Shown here piece after piece: positions 52,929-61,799 of a stretch of 64,000 nt of DNA (within the stretch, counting starts at the first letter, position 1; each line of letters begins with the position of its first letter). A program made the position numbers and the translations under genes. The stretch lies in assembly GCA_963788935.1 (NCBI GenBank), contig CAWBIM010000003.1, positions 248,001 through 312,000 on the forward strand. The letters run 5' to 3'. A model generated the notes under the pieces. It was not told where the DNA came from, searched no databases, and saw only the letters and a program-made list of their open reading frames with translations. The DNA comes from JAOPZW01 sp963788935. GTDB taxonomy: Bacteria; Actinomycetota; Thermoleophilia; Solirubrobacterales; Solirubrobacteraceae.

Positions 52929-53761
52929 GTCGCGCCGATCGGCTCGAGGCGGCGTTCGCGGTGCTCGAAGACGGACAGCTCGCCCACGCCGAGGCCCTCG
53001 AGCAGCTCGAGCGCCTGGTCGTAGCCGTAGCCGAGCTGGTCGGGGACGTGGGCGTCGCTCGACAGCGCGATCGGGTTGCCGGCGTCCACGACCATCTCGA
53101 GGAACGCCCGCGCCGGGTAGATCTCGCCCACCGGCTTGCGCAGCCCGGCGGTCGAGACCTCGACCGCGATCCCGGACTCCGCGATGCCCTCCATCGCGAT
53201 CTCGTAGTAGAAGCGCGGGTCGCGCTCCGGCCACGGCCGCTCGCGGCCCCAGTGCTTGACGAGGTCCGGGTGGGCGAGGATGTCGAAGAGGCCGCTCAGC
53301 GCCGCCTCGCCGAGCCATTCGAAGTACTTGCGCCAGACGCGGTCGGGCGACTCGCCGGTCGTCCACACGTCGTACTGGTCGTAGTCGACGGCGGCGTCGC
53401 CGAGGAAGTGCACGGAGCCGACGACGTAGTCCCAGTCGCGCGCGCCGAGCAGCTCGGCCATGCGGTCCTCGCGCCCGGGGACGAAGTCGGCCTCGATCCC
53501 GAGCTTGAGGTCGGTCTCCTCGCGCACGAAGCCGCAGTACTCGTCGATGTCGTCGAGCGCGCAGTGGCGCCAGAACTCGTGGTCCCAGACGTCGAGCGCC
53601 TGGGTGAAGCGGTAGACGTGCTCGGCGACGCCGAGCTCGGCGATGCCGCGGTCGGCCGCCGCCTCGCGGTAGCGCTCCGCGTTGCCGGGCGTGAAGAACT
53701 GCTCGGCGGGCGTCGCGGCGATCTCGTCCTGGCGCAGGTGGACGTGGTAGTCGGTCAGCAC
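52925..53761 (-). CDS. hisJ: Histidinol-phosphatase of the PHP family
   Basis: A 278-residue PHP-domain phosphatase. MLTDYHVHL provides the first metal motif (DYHVH). GVAEHVYRF, VVGSVHFLGD, DILAHPDLVKHWG and ALSSDAHVPDQLG carry the further His/Asp/Glu ligands of the trinuclear site. The best match is HisJ, which removes phosphate from histidinol phosphate, though other PHP hydrolases look alike. It sits between ispD and ispF, which are normally adjacent, with 13 bp to ispD and a GTGA overlap with ispF. Confidence 0.85.
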   Translation of the reverse strand: MLTDYHVHLRQDEIAATPAEQFFTPGNAERYREAAADRGIAELGVAEHVYRFTQALDVWDHEFWRHCALDDIDEYCGFVREETDLKLGIEADFVPGREDRMAELLGARDWDYVVGSVHFLGDAAVDYDQYDVWTTGESPDRVWRKYFEWLGEAALSGLFDILAHPDLVKHWGRERPWPERDPRFYYEIAMEGIAESGIAVEVSTAGLRKPVGEIYPARAFLEMVVDAGNPIALSSDAHVPDQLGYGYDQALELLEGLGVGELSVFEHRERRLEPIGAT

Positions 53762-53774
53762 GGGTGGGGCCTCC

Positions 53775-54425
53775 TCAGTCGCGCTCGGCGAGCAGCAGCT
53801 CGGCGACGCGCAGGTCGAGCGGCGTCGTGACCTTCATGTTGTCCCGCGAGGCGGGGACGAGCCGCACGGTCCCCCCGCCGGACTCGACGAGCGAGGCGTC
53901 GTCCGTGGCGGCGGCGAGGTCCTCGTCGGCGCAGTCGAGCGCGCGCTCGAGGGCCGCCCGGGTGAAGACCTGCGGCGTCTGGATGGCCCACAGGCAGGAG
54001 CGGTCGAGCGTGCGCACGACCTCCTGGCCCCGGGACTCCTTGATCGTGTCGGTCACCGGCGCCGCCGCGATCGCGCCGTCGCAGCCGTGGACGGCGAGGG
54101 CGTCGAGGCAGTCGCGCACGATCTCGGGCGTGACGAGCGGCCGCGCGGCGTCGTGGACGACGACGACGTCGGTGTCGCCCGCGGCGCGCAGGGCGGCGCG
54201 GACGGACTGCGAGCGGGCCGCGCCGCCGGCGACGCCGACGGTGCCCGGCGGGGCGGGGACGCCCGGGGGCAGCGCGACGACGATGCGGTCGACCTCGTCG
54301 ACCGCCGAGAGCGCGTCGATGCTCCACTGGAGCATCGGACGACCCCCGAGCATGACGAACGCCTTGGGTCCTCCGGTCCCAAGGCGTTCGCCACGTCCGG
54401 CGGCCACGAGCAACGCGACCGCCAT
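53775..54425 (-). CDS. ispD: 2-C-methyl-D-erythritol 4-phosphate cytidylyltransferase
   Basis: A 216-residue nucleotidyltransferase. AVALLVAAGRGERLGTGGPK is the CTP-binding signature. VVVHDAARPLVTPEIV and the C-terminal VTTPLDLRVAELLLAERD are conserved in IspD. It activates methylerythritol phosphate in the MEP pathway. It begins 11 bp after carD and belongs to the carD-ispD-hisJ-ispF transcription unit. Confidence 0.97.
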   Translation of the reverse strand: MAVALLVAAGRGERLGTGGPKAFVMLGGRPMLQWSIDALSAVDEVDRIVVALPPGVPAPPGTVGVAGGAARSQSVRAALRAAGDTDVVVVHDAARPLVTPEIVRDCLDALAVHGCDGAIAAAPVTDTIKESRGQEVVRTLDRSCLWAIQTPQVFTRAALERALDCADEDLAAATDDASLVESGGGTVRLVPASRDNMKVTTPLDLRVAELLLAERD

Positions 54426-54436
54426 TCGGATTCGTC

Positions 54437-54976
54437 CTAGACGGTCGTCTTCGCGCCCGCCGACTCGGCCAGGAGGTTGTCGAGATGCTCCTCGGCGCCG
54501 TCCTCGTCCATCTCGAGCGCGTACATCAGCTCGGATGCGAGGATCTTCTTCGCGCGGGTGAACATCTGCTTCTCGCCGGTCGACAGGCCCTTCTGATGCT
54601 CGCGGATGGCCAGGTTGCGGACCACCTCGGCGAGCTCGTAGATGTCGCCCGTCTTGATCTTGTCCCGGTTGTGCTTGAACCGGCGATTCCAGTTCTTCGG
54701 CATCTCCGAGACGTCGTCAGCCAGCACGCCGAGCACCTTCTGGACCGTCTCCTCGTCGATCACCCGGCGCAGACCCGCCAGCGAGGCGTTCTCACAGGGG
54801 ACCATGACGGTCATGTCGTTGTGCAGGATCTTGATCGTGAGGTACTCGCGCTCTTCGCCGAACATCTTGCGACGTTCCTTCTTGAGGACCTTGCCGGCGC
54901 CATGGTGGGGATAGACGACGTTGTCGCCGCACTCGAACTCGATGTTCTCGGGCGGGGCAAGCTCAAGGTCCTCCAC
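54437..54976 (-). CDS. carD: CarD family transcription regulator
   Basis: A 179-residue CarD protein. The N-terminal RNA polymerase-interacting domain has FECGDNVVYPHHGAGKVLKK and YLTIKILHNDMTVMVPCENA. The C-terminal helical DNA-binding part has MPKNWNRRFKHNRDKIKTGD and LTGEKQMFTRAKKIL-type LSTGEKQMFTRAKKILASEL. CarD stabilises open complexes at rRNA and housekeeping promoters. GTG 54976 is listed. A perfect AAGGAGG lies further upstream, spaced correctly from an in-frame ATT at 55003, which may be the real start, adding nine residues. Confidence 0.95.
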   Translation of the reverse strand: MEDLELAPPENIEFECGDNVVYPHHGAGKVLKKERRKMFGEEREYLTIKILHNDMTVMVPCENASLAGLRRVIDEETVQKVLGVLADDVSEMPKNWNRRFKHNRDKIKTGDIYELAEVVRNLAIREHQKGLSTGEKQMFTRAKKILASELMYALEMDEDGAEEHLDNLLAESAGAKTTV

Positions 54977-55069
54977 GAGGGTCGCTTCAACTGTGTCCGG
55001 AATGGTGATCCTCCTTGCGTTCTCACCCGCGCGGGGGGGCCGCGGGGCAGGGGGGTTGGGGTGGAAGCA

Positions 55070-56182
55070 TCAGGTCTGCAGGTAGCGGTCGACCAGGTTG
55101 ATCTCCTGAAGCCGGCGCAGGCCCTCGCGGATGTCCTTCGCGCGAATCTCGCCCACGCCCTCGACCGTCTCGAGTTCTGCGTCGGTGGCGGCCAGCATCT
55201 CGTCGAGGCCGCCGAACTCGTGGACGATCTGCTGCACCACGAGCTTCGGCAGCCGCGGGATGCGGCCGAGGATCCGGTAGCCGCGGGGCGACACCGGATA
55301 GTCAAGGGTGTTGACCTTGCGGTCGTAGCCGAGCAGCTCCGCCAGGCGCCCGAAGTCCAGGAGGTCCTGGTGCGGCAGCCGGCCGATCTGGTCCAGCGCG
55401 CCGGCGAACGCCTCGTCGCTGTCCTCGGCGAGGTAGTCGTGCACGAGCGCGGCCTTGTCGGCGGCGGTGCCGACCATCGTCTCCTCGAGCTGCATCTCGA
55501 TGAGCCGGCCCTCGGTCCCGAGCTCGACGATGTAGCGCTCGATCTCGACCGCCATGCGGGTCACGAGCTCCGAGCGCTGCAGCACGGTGAGCACGTCATG
55601 GAGCGTGGCGCCGCCCTCGAACTCGAGGGCGGTGAGGCGGGTCGAGACCTGGTCGAGGCGCGTGCGGTACTTGTCGAGCGTGGCCAGCGCCTGGTTGGCC
55701 TTGGCCAGCACGACCGGGATGTCCTCGAGGATGTACTTCGCGCCGTCGACGTAGAGGGACACGACCTCGCGCCGTTGCGAGATCGCGATCACGAGCGCGT
55801 CGGTCTGCTTGGAGACGCGCTCGGCGGTGCGGTGGCGGGTGCCCGTCTCGAGCGAGAGGATCGTCGGATCGGGCATGAGCTGCACGTTGGCGGCGGCGAT
55901 CCGCGTCGCGTTGGCGTTGAGGACGAGCGCGCCGTCCATCTTCGCCACCTGGTACAGCAGCGCCGGGGTGTAGTCGATGTCGAGCTTGATCCCGCCCGAG
56001 AAGAGAAAGCTGAGCTCGTCGGGATCGCCGATGGTGATCAGTCCGCCGGTCCTCGCGTGGAGGATGTTGTCGATCCCCTCACGGAGCGCGGTGCCTGGCG
56101 CCACCATCTCGAGCGCCTTGACGAGCCGGGGCTCTTGGCGACTGTCGAGCTCTGCGAGCTCATCCCCGGAACGCTGCGCCAT
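55070..56182 (-). CDS. disA: DNA integrity scanning diadenylate cyclase
   Basis: A 370-residue DisA protein. The DAC domain has MDGALVLN with the DGA motif (83-85) and LETGTRHRTAERVS with the RHR motif (114-119), which together make c-di-AMP from ATP. A helical spine (about 150-290) and a C-terminal HhH DNA-binding domain (EGVGEIRAKDIREGLRRL) follow. DisA scans DNA for branched structures. It lies 53 bp after radA and before carD, the usual actinobacterial order. ATG 56182 has TAGAAT 8 nt upstream. Confidence 0.97.
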   Translation of the reverse strand: MAQRSGDELAELDSRQEPRLVKALEMVAPGTALREGIDNILHARTGGLITIGDPDELSFLFSGGIKLDIDYTPALLYQVAKMDGALVLNANATRIAAANVQLMPDPTILSLETGTRHRTAERVSKQTDALVIAISQRREVVSLYVDGAKYILEDIPVVLAKANQALATLDKYRTRLDQVSTRLTALEFEGGATLHDVLTVLQRSELVTRMAVEIERYIVELGTEGRLIEMQLEETMVGTAADKAALVHDYLAEDSDEAFAGALDQIGRLPHQDLLDFGRLAELLGYDRKVNTLDYPVSPRGYRILGRIPRLPKLVVQQIVHEFGGLDEMLAATDAELETVEGVGEIRAKDIREGLRRLQEINLVDRYLQT

Positions 56183-56190
56183 CGGTACCG

Positions 56191-56196
56191 ATTCTA
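56191..56196 (-). promoter_or_regulatory. Predicted -10 box for disA
   Basis: TAGAAT on the lower strand, followed by exactly 8 nt and the ATG at 56182. A leaderless disA message is likely, though read-through from radA across the 53-bp gap is also possible. Confidence 0.5.
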
Positions 56197-56235
56197 GCAG
56201 CGCTTTATCGTCGGTTTATTGACCATGACGCGGTG

Positions 56236-57600
56236 TCAGGCGGCCCGGGCCGGGCGATCACGGTCGCCCAGGGCGCCGCGGACCGCCGCGCGGAGCGTCG
56301 GCGCGCCCACCGGCGAGAGGACCGTGCGCAGCCCGAACTTCGCCGCCTCGGCCGCGCGGCGCTCCGGATGGGCGACCGAGCGCAGCTCACCGGTGAGGCC
56401 GATCTCCCCGAAACAGGCCAAGGGAGAGGGGTTCGTGGCGACACCGCGGGCCGCGCTCGCCACCGCCAGCGCGACCGCGAGGTCGGCCCCGGGCTCGTCG
56501 ATGCGCACCCCGCCGACGACGTTCACGAACACGTCGGCGGAGCCGACCGCGACGCCCGCGTGGCGTCCGAGCACGGCGAGGACGAGCGCGAGGCGGTTGC
56601 GATCCAACCCGTTGCAGACCCGCCGGGGCGGGACGAGCTCCGACGGCGAGACGAGCGCCTGGACCTCGACCAGCAGCGGCCGCGAGCCCTCCATCGCCGC
56701 GAGGACGACACTCCCGGGCGCCTTCGTCGCCTCCCCCACGAAGCGCGCGCTGGCGTCGAGGACCTCGGCGAGGCCGTTCGCGGCCATCTCGAAGACGCCG
56801 ACGTCGTTCGTCGAGCCGAAGCGGTTCTTGAGCGCGCGCAGCGTCCGGTAGGTCCGCTCGCGCTCGCCCTCGAACTGCAGGACGCAGTCGACGAGGTGCT
56901 CGAGGACGCGCGGCCCGGCCAGCGAGCCCTCCTTCGTGACGTGCCCGACGAGGACGACCGCGGTGCCCGAGCGCTTGGCCACCTCGGCGACCCGGGTCGC
57001 GACCTCGCGGACCTGGGCCACCGTGCCCGGCGCGCTGTCGAGCGCGGCGGAGTGCAGCGTCTGGACGGAGTCGAGGACACAGGCCTCGGGGCGCTCGGCG
57101 CGCAGCGTCGCGAGGACGGCGTCGAGGTCGGTCTCGGCCAGGACGGGGACGTCGAGGGCCGCGTCGCCGAGCCGCTCGGCGCGCAGGCGGATCTGCGCCG
57201 CGGACTCCTCGCCCGAGACGTAGAGCGTCCGCCGGCCGGCGGCGGCGAGGTGGCCGAGGGCCATGTTCGTGAGCGTGGACTTGCCGATGCCGGGCGACCC
57301 GCCGAGCAGGACGAGCGAGCCCGGGACGAGGCCGCCGCCGAGCACCCGGTCGAGCTCCCCGATGCCGGTGGAGAGCCGCGGCGTGCGCTCCACCTGCACG
57401 TCGCGCAGCGGGACGGCGCGGGCGGTGGCCGTCGCCCCGGCGACGCCGGCCGCGCCGGCCCGCCCGCGGGCCGCGCCGGGCGCGGGCGCGCGCTCCTCGA
57501 CGAGCGTGTTCCACTCGCCGCAGCCCGGACAGCGCCCGTGCCACTTCGGGCTCTGCGTGCCGCAGGCCGAGCAGCTGAAGATGGTCGCCGGTCTCGCCAC
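56236..57600 (-). CDS. radA: DNA repair protein RadA
   Basis: A 454-residue protein. An N-terminal C4 zinc finger (FSCSACGTQSPKWHGRCPGC) is followed by a RecA-like ATPase with Walker A GGSPGIGKST (101-109) and the RadA-specific KNRFG motif. The C-terminal half is a Lon-like domain (VNVVGGVRIDEPGADLAVAL). It promotes branch migration during recombination. GTG 57600 was chosen because it gives the exact zinc-finger N-terminus. The open frame extends into the upstream oxidoreductase gene and is not used. Confidence 0.96.
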   Translation of the reverse strand: MARPATIFSCSACGTQSPKWHGRCPGCGEWNTLVEERAPAPGAARGRAGAAGVAGATATARAVPLRDVQVERTPRLSTGIGELDRVLGGGLVPGSLVLLGGSPGIGKSTLTNMALGHLAAAGRRTLYVSGEESAAQIRLRAERLGDAALDVPVLAETDLDAVLATLRAERPEACVLDSVQTLHSAALDSAPGTVAQVREVATRVAEVAKRSGTAVVLVGHVTKEGSLAGPRVLEHLVDCVLQFEGERERTYRTLRALKNRFGSTNDVGVFEMAANGLAEVLDASARFVGEATKAPGSVVLAAMEGSRPLLVEVQALVSPSELVPPRRVCNGLDRNRLALVLAVLGRHAGVAVGSADVFVNVVGGVRIDEPGADLAVALAVASAARGVATNPSPLACFGEIGLTGELRSVAHPERRAAEAAKFGLRTVLSPVGAPTLRAAVRGALGDRDRPARAA

Positions 57601-57658
57601 TGACCGAGCGTAGGGCGCAGGGCGGTCGAACTCGCCCCCAGCGGACGCCCGGAGGCGC

Positions 57659-58313
57659 TCAGTCGATGCCGAGGCGCGTCTGGAACACGTCGCGGTCGAC
57701 GTGCCGGCGCCAGATGAGCTCGGCGACGTCGTCGGGCGGATGGTCGCCGTCGGGCGCGATCCGGCCCCCGATCGCGACGTGGGCGACGTGGATGCCCGAG
57801 TCGGCGAGCTCGTCGTGGAGCATCCGCGCGTAGGCGACCTCGCCCGCGAACGAGATCCCGACCCCGGCGCGCAGCGGGTACGGGTTGATCGCCGCGCCGC
57901 CGGTCGTGAACACGATCGTGCCGCGCCCCGCCTCCCGCATCGGACCGAGGACGGCACGGGCGGCGGCGACCGCGCCGAAGACGCTGAACTCGAGCTGGCC
58001 CGCGGAGGTCGTCGACGGTCGTCTCGAGGATCGGCTTCATGAACTCGCGGGCGGGCAGCGGCGAGTACTCGAGCACCTCGACGGGCCCGAGGCGGTCGGC
58101 CAGCGTCGTGACCGCGGCCGCGAGGGCCTCGGGATCACGGATGTCCGCGGCGGCGCCCGCCGCGGTGACGCCCTCGCCCTCGAGCGTCGCCGCGAGGTCG
58201 TCGAGCTTGGCCTGCGTGCGCGAGACGAGCCCGACGGCGAAGCCCTCTCGGCCGAAGCGCCGGGCGACGGCCATCCCGAGGTTCGGGCCGGCTCCGATGA
58301 TCACGATCGACAT
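57659..58313 (-). pseudogene. Atypical SDR-type oxidoreductase, one frame change
   Basis: From ATG 58313 it reads SIVIIGAGPNLGMAVARRFG with a GAGPNLG nucleotide loop in place of the usual TGxxxGxG, then GLVSRTQAKLDDLAATLEGE. A one-base shift near 58008 joins ILETTVDDL to AVLGPMREAGRGTIVFTTGG and the end. In this part the usual catalytic YxxxK is not visible (GISFAGEVAYARMLHDEL stands there), so it may bind nucleotide without standard SDR catalysis. Joined length is about 217 residues. Function unknown. Confidence 0.72.
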
Positions 58314-58371
58314 GCGTCCCATTGTGCGCCACCGCCCGCCGGACCCCAGCCTCATCGCCGATGATGGCGCG

Positions 58372-59611
58372 ATGCCCGACCCCACCGCCGCCCGCGGCGC
58401 CCGGATCCTGGACGAGCAGCTGCCGCTCCCGCTCTGCACGCTGCGCGACTCGGCCCTGCGCGCGAACTCCCGCGCGCTCCCGGCGTTCCTCGACGCGCTC
58501 GGCGCGGCGTGCGGCGCCGAGGTCGTCCTCTGCCCGCACGGCAAGACCTCGATGATCCCCGAGCTCTTCCGCCGCCAGCTCGAGGACGGCTGCTGGGGCA
58601 TCACGACGGCCAACGCGCAGCAGACGCGCGTCGCGCACGCCGCCGGGGTGCCGCGGGTCCTGATCGCCAACGAGCTCGTCGGCCGCGCCGACATCGACGC
58701 CGTCCTCGCCGAGCTGCGCGCCGACGAGGGCTTCTCGGTCGGCTGCTACGTCGACTCGGTCGCGGGGGTCGAGCGGCTCGCCGCGCGGATCGCGGCGGAC
58801 CCGCCGCCCCGGCCCCTCGACGTCCTGCTCGAGACCGGCTACGCGGGCGGGCGCTGCGGGGTGCGCAGCGTCGCCGACGCGCTGGCCGTGGCGCGCGCGG
58901 CCGCCGCGGCGCCGGGGCTGCGGCTCGCCGGGGTCGCGACCTACGAGGGCCTGCTGCAGACCCACGCGCCCGACGTCCGCGACGACGAGGCCGCCGCCGT
59001 GCTCGCCCTCGCCGTCGAGGTCGCGCGGGCGTGCGATGCCGCCGGCCTGCTGGCGCGAGGCCGATCCGGTGCTCCTCAGCGCCGGCGGCAGCAGCTTCTA
59101 CGACCTCGCCGTGCGGGCGCTGGCGGCCGCGGGGCTCGGGCGCCCGACGCGGATCGTGATCCGCAGCGGCTGCTACCTGACCCACGACGTCGGCTTCTAC
59201 GGCCCCCTGTTCGCCGATCTCGCCGCGCGCGAGCCGGTCGCCCGCGACACCGGCCTCGCCTTCACCCCCGCGCTCGAGGTGTGGGCGTCCGTGCTCTCGG
59301 TCCCCGAGCCCGGGTTCGCCGTGCTGGGCGCCGGGCGGCGCGACTTCGGCGAGGACGCCGGGCCTCCGGCCCTCGTCCGCCACGCCCGGGACGGCGCGGA
59401 GCACGACGCGGCGGCGCTGCGTGGCGCCCGGATCGTCCGCGTCAACGACCAGCACGCGGCCGCCGAGCTGCCGCCCGGCGCCGACCTCCGCGTCGGGGAC
59501 CTCGTCGCGCTCGGCCCGAACCATCCGTGCACGACGTTCGACAAGTGGCGCGACGTGCACCTCGTCGACGACGCCGTCGCGGTCCTCGACGTGCTCGCGA
59601 CGCACTTCTGA
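58372..59611 (+). pseudogene. D-serine dehydratase-like/D-threonine aldolase-like PLP enzyme, one frame change
   Basis: The N-terminal alanine-racemase-type barrel has EVVLCPHGKTSMIPELFRRQ with the PLP lysine (HGKT), then LIANELVGRADIDAVL and LLETGYAGGRCGVRS. Near 59055 the frame shifts and continues EADPVLLSAGGSSFYDLAVR, and the C-terminal D-serine-dehydratase-like domain ends with LVALGPNHPCTTFDKWRDVH, whose His and Cys hold the zinc. Joined length is about 413 residues. It probably deaminates or cleaves a D-amino acid. It is transcribed divergently from the SDR gene. Confidence 0.82.
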
Positions 59612-59617
59612 GCGCCG

Positions 59618-60040
59618 CTAGGAGTCGGCGATCCGCCGCAGCAGCGGGAGCGCCGCGCGCAGCGTGCGCCGTTCGGCGGCGGTGAACTCGTGCTCGAAGA
59701 GCTCGTTCAGCCAGCCCTCGCGGCGCGCCCGCGCGACGTGCAGGGCGGCGAGGCCGGCCTCCGTGAGCTCGACGAGGATCCGCCGCCCGTCGTGCGGGTC
59801 CGGCCGGCGCGAGACGAGCCCGAGCGCCTCGAGCTCGCGGACGTTCTGGGCCATGGACTGCGGGCGCATCCGCTCGGCGGCGGCGAGGTCGCTCGTGCTC
59901 ACGGGGCCCTCGCGGTCGAGGCGGCCGAGCACCGCCATGTGCCCCACCGGCGGCTGGCCGGACTCCGCCCGCAGGCGCCGGACGAGCCGCCCGAGCGTCT
60001 CGCGGAACTCCTGCGCGAGGGGCACCGTCTGGACCGTCAT
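59618..60040 (-). CDS. MarR family repressor
   Basis: A 140-residue winged-helix protein: VGHMAVLGRLDREGPVSTSD, DLAAAERMRPQSMAQNVREL and the wing SRRPDPHDGRRILVELTEAG. It is divergent from an MFS efflux gene with a 24-bp operator-like inverted repeat between them, so it most likely represses both. The ATG has TACACT 7 nt upstream on the lower strand. Its ligand is unknown. Confidence 0.93.
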   Translation of the reverse strand: MTVQTVPLAQEFRETLGRLVRRLRAESGQPPVGHMAVLGRLDREGPVSTSDLAAAERMRPQSMAQNVRELEALGLVSRRPDPHDGRRILVELTEAGLAALHVARARREGWLNELFEHEFTAAERRTLRAALPLLRRIADS

Positions 60041-60047
60041 GGCCGGG

Positions 60048-60096
60048 AGTGTACCCGCGGGATGGACAGGTTGCCTGAACAGGCTACCTGTAGACT
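60048..60096. promoter_or_regulatory. MarR operator with two divergent leaderless promoters
   Basis: CAGGTTGCCTG-AA-CAGGCTACCTG (60067-60090) is a 24-bp inverted repeat with one mismatch between its 11-bp arms. It is flanked by TACACT for marR (60048-60053, lower strand, 7 nt before its ATG) and TAGACT for the MFS gene (60091-60096, 8 nt before its GTG). The operator occupies the -35 zones of both, so one dimer site could shut both genes. Confidence 0.75.
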
Positions 60097-60104
60097 TCGT
60101 CCTC

Positions 60105-61799
60105 GTGACGAGCACGGGCGACGACCGGTACAAGTGGATCGCCCTCTCGAACGCGACGCTTGCGGTCCTGCTCGCCACGCTCGACGGGTCGATCACGATC
60201 ATCGCGATGCCCGACATCTTCCGGGGCATCCACCTCGACCCGCTCGTCCCGTCCAACTCGTTCTACCTGCTGTGGATGATCCTCGGCTACCTCGTCGTGA
60301 CGAGCGTGCTGATCGTGAGCCTCGGGCGCCTGGGCGACATGGTCGGCCGCGTGCGGATCTACAACCTCGGCTTCGTCATCTACACGGTCGCGTCGCTGCT
60401 GCTGGCGATCGACTGGCTCGACGGCCGCTCGGGCGCGACGTACCTCATCGTCTGGCGCGTCGTGCAGGGCATCGGCGGCGCCTGCCTGCTGGCGAACGCC
60501 GCGGCGATCATCACCGACGCGTTCCCCGCCAACCAGCGCGGCATGGCGCTCGGGATCAACAACATCGTCGGGGTCAGCGGCTTCTTCATCGGCCTCGTGC
60601 TCGGCGGGATCCTCGCGCCGATCGACTGGCGCCTGGTGTTCCTCATCTCGGTGCCGGTCGGGCTGTTCGGCACCGTGTGGGCCTACCGCAACCTGCGCGA
60701 GCTCAGCACGCCTCATCCGGAGCCGACGGACTGGCTGGGCAACGTGACGTTCGCCCTCGGGCTGATCCTCGTGATGGTCGCCGTGACCTACGGGATCCGG
60801 CCGTCCGGCGGGGCGGCGACGGGCTGGGGGAGCACGAAGGTCCTCGTGCTGCTGGCCGGCGCCGTGATCAGCCTCGTCGTGTTCGCCCGGGTCGAACGGC
60901 GCTCGGCGCACCCGATGTTCAACCTCTCGCTCTTCCGGATCCGGGCGTTCACGTTCGGCACGCTGTCGACGTTCCTGTCCTCGGTCGCGCGCGGCGGGCT
61001 GATGTTCATGCTCGTGATCTGGCTGCAGGGGGTCTGGCTGCCGCAGCACGGCTACGACTTCACCGAGACGCCGCTGTGGGCGGGGATCTACATGCTTCCG
61101 CTGACGATCGGGATGCTCTGCGCCGGGCCGACGTCGGGCTATCTCTCCGACCGCTTCGGCGCCCGCCCGTTCGCGACCGCCGGGATGCTCCTGACCGCGC
61201 TCGGCTTCGGGCTGCTGCTGCTGTTGCCGACGAACTTCTCCTATCCCGTCTTCGGCGCGATCCTGCTGCTCATCGGGGTGTCGATGGGGTTGTTCGCCTC
61301 GCCGAACCGGGCGGCGGTGATGTCGAGCCTGCCGCCCGAGCACCGCGGCGTCGGGGGCGCGATGAACCAGACGTTCCAGAACTCGGCCCAGGTGCTGTCG
61401 GTCGGCATCTTCTTCACGCTGATGATCGTCGGGCTGTCCGCGACGCTCCCGCACACGCTCGCCGACGGCCTCACGGCCAACGGCGTCCCGGCGTCGACCG
61501 CCGCGTCCGTGAGCCAGTTGCCGCCGGTCTCGATCCTGTTCGCCGCGTTCCTCGGCTACAACCCGGTCCAGCACCTCGTCGACCCGTCGGTCCTGGGCGC
61601 GCTGCCCGCGCACAGCCAGGCGGTGCTCACCGGCCAGACGTTCTTCCCGACGCTCATCTCCGAGCCGTTCCGCGACGGCCTCCACGCCGCGTTCGCCTTC
61701 GCGATGGTCGCATGTCTTGTCGCGGCCGGGGCGTCGGCGATGCGCGGCGGCCGCACGCCGGCCGCCGTCCTCGTCCCCAAGGAGCAACATGCAGCTTGA
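60105..61799 (+). CDS. MFS multidrug efflux transporter (DHA2/EmrB-QacA type)
   Basis: A 564-residue permease with about 14 membrane helices, the size and pattern of DHA2 proteins. Helix 1 has LATLDGSITIIAMPDIFRGI. Motif A is in LGRLGDMVGRVRIYNLGFVI. Motif C-like glycine helices include VQGIGGACLLANAAAIITD and GINNIVGVSGFFIGLVLGG. A long loop before the last helix contains PSVLGALPAHSQAVLTG. It uses proton antiport to expel drugs or metabolites. GTG 60105 follows TAGACT by 8 nt, under the MarR operator. It overlaps the MBL gene by 11 bp. Confidence 0.93.
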   Translation: MTSTGDDRYKWIALSNATLAVLLATLDGSITIIAMPDIFRGIHLDPLVPSNSFYLLWMILGYLVVTSVLIVSLGRLGDMVGRVRIYNLGFVIYTVASLLLAIDWLDGRSGATYLIVWRVVQGIGGACLLANAAAIITDAFPANQRGMALGINNIVGVSGFFIGLVLGGILAPIDWRLVFLISVPVGLFGTVWAYRNLRELSTPHPEPTDWLGNVTFALGLILVMVAVTYGIRPSGGAATGWGSTKVLVLLAGAVISLVVFARVERRSAHPMFNLSLFRIRAFTFGTLSTFLSSVARGGLMFMLVIWLQGVWLPQHGYDFTETPLWAGIYMLPLTIGMLCAGPTSGYLSDRFGARPFATAGMLLTALGFGLLLLLPTNFSYPVFGAILLLIGVSMGLFASPNRAAVMSSLPPEHRGVGGAMNQTFQNSAQVLSVGIFFTLMIVGLSATLPHTLADGLTANGVPASTAASVSQLPPVSILFAAFLGYNPVQHLVDPSVLGALPAHSQAVLTGQTFFPTLISEPFRDGLHAAFAFAMVACLVAAGASAMRGGRTPAAVLVPKEQHAA

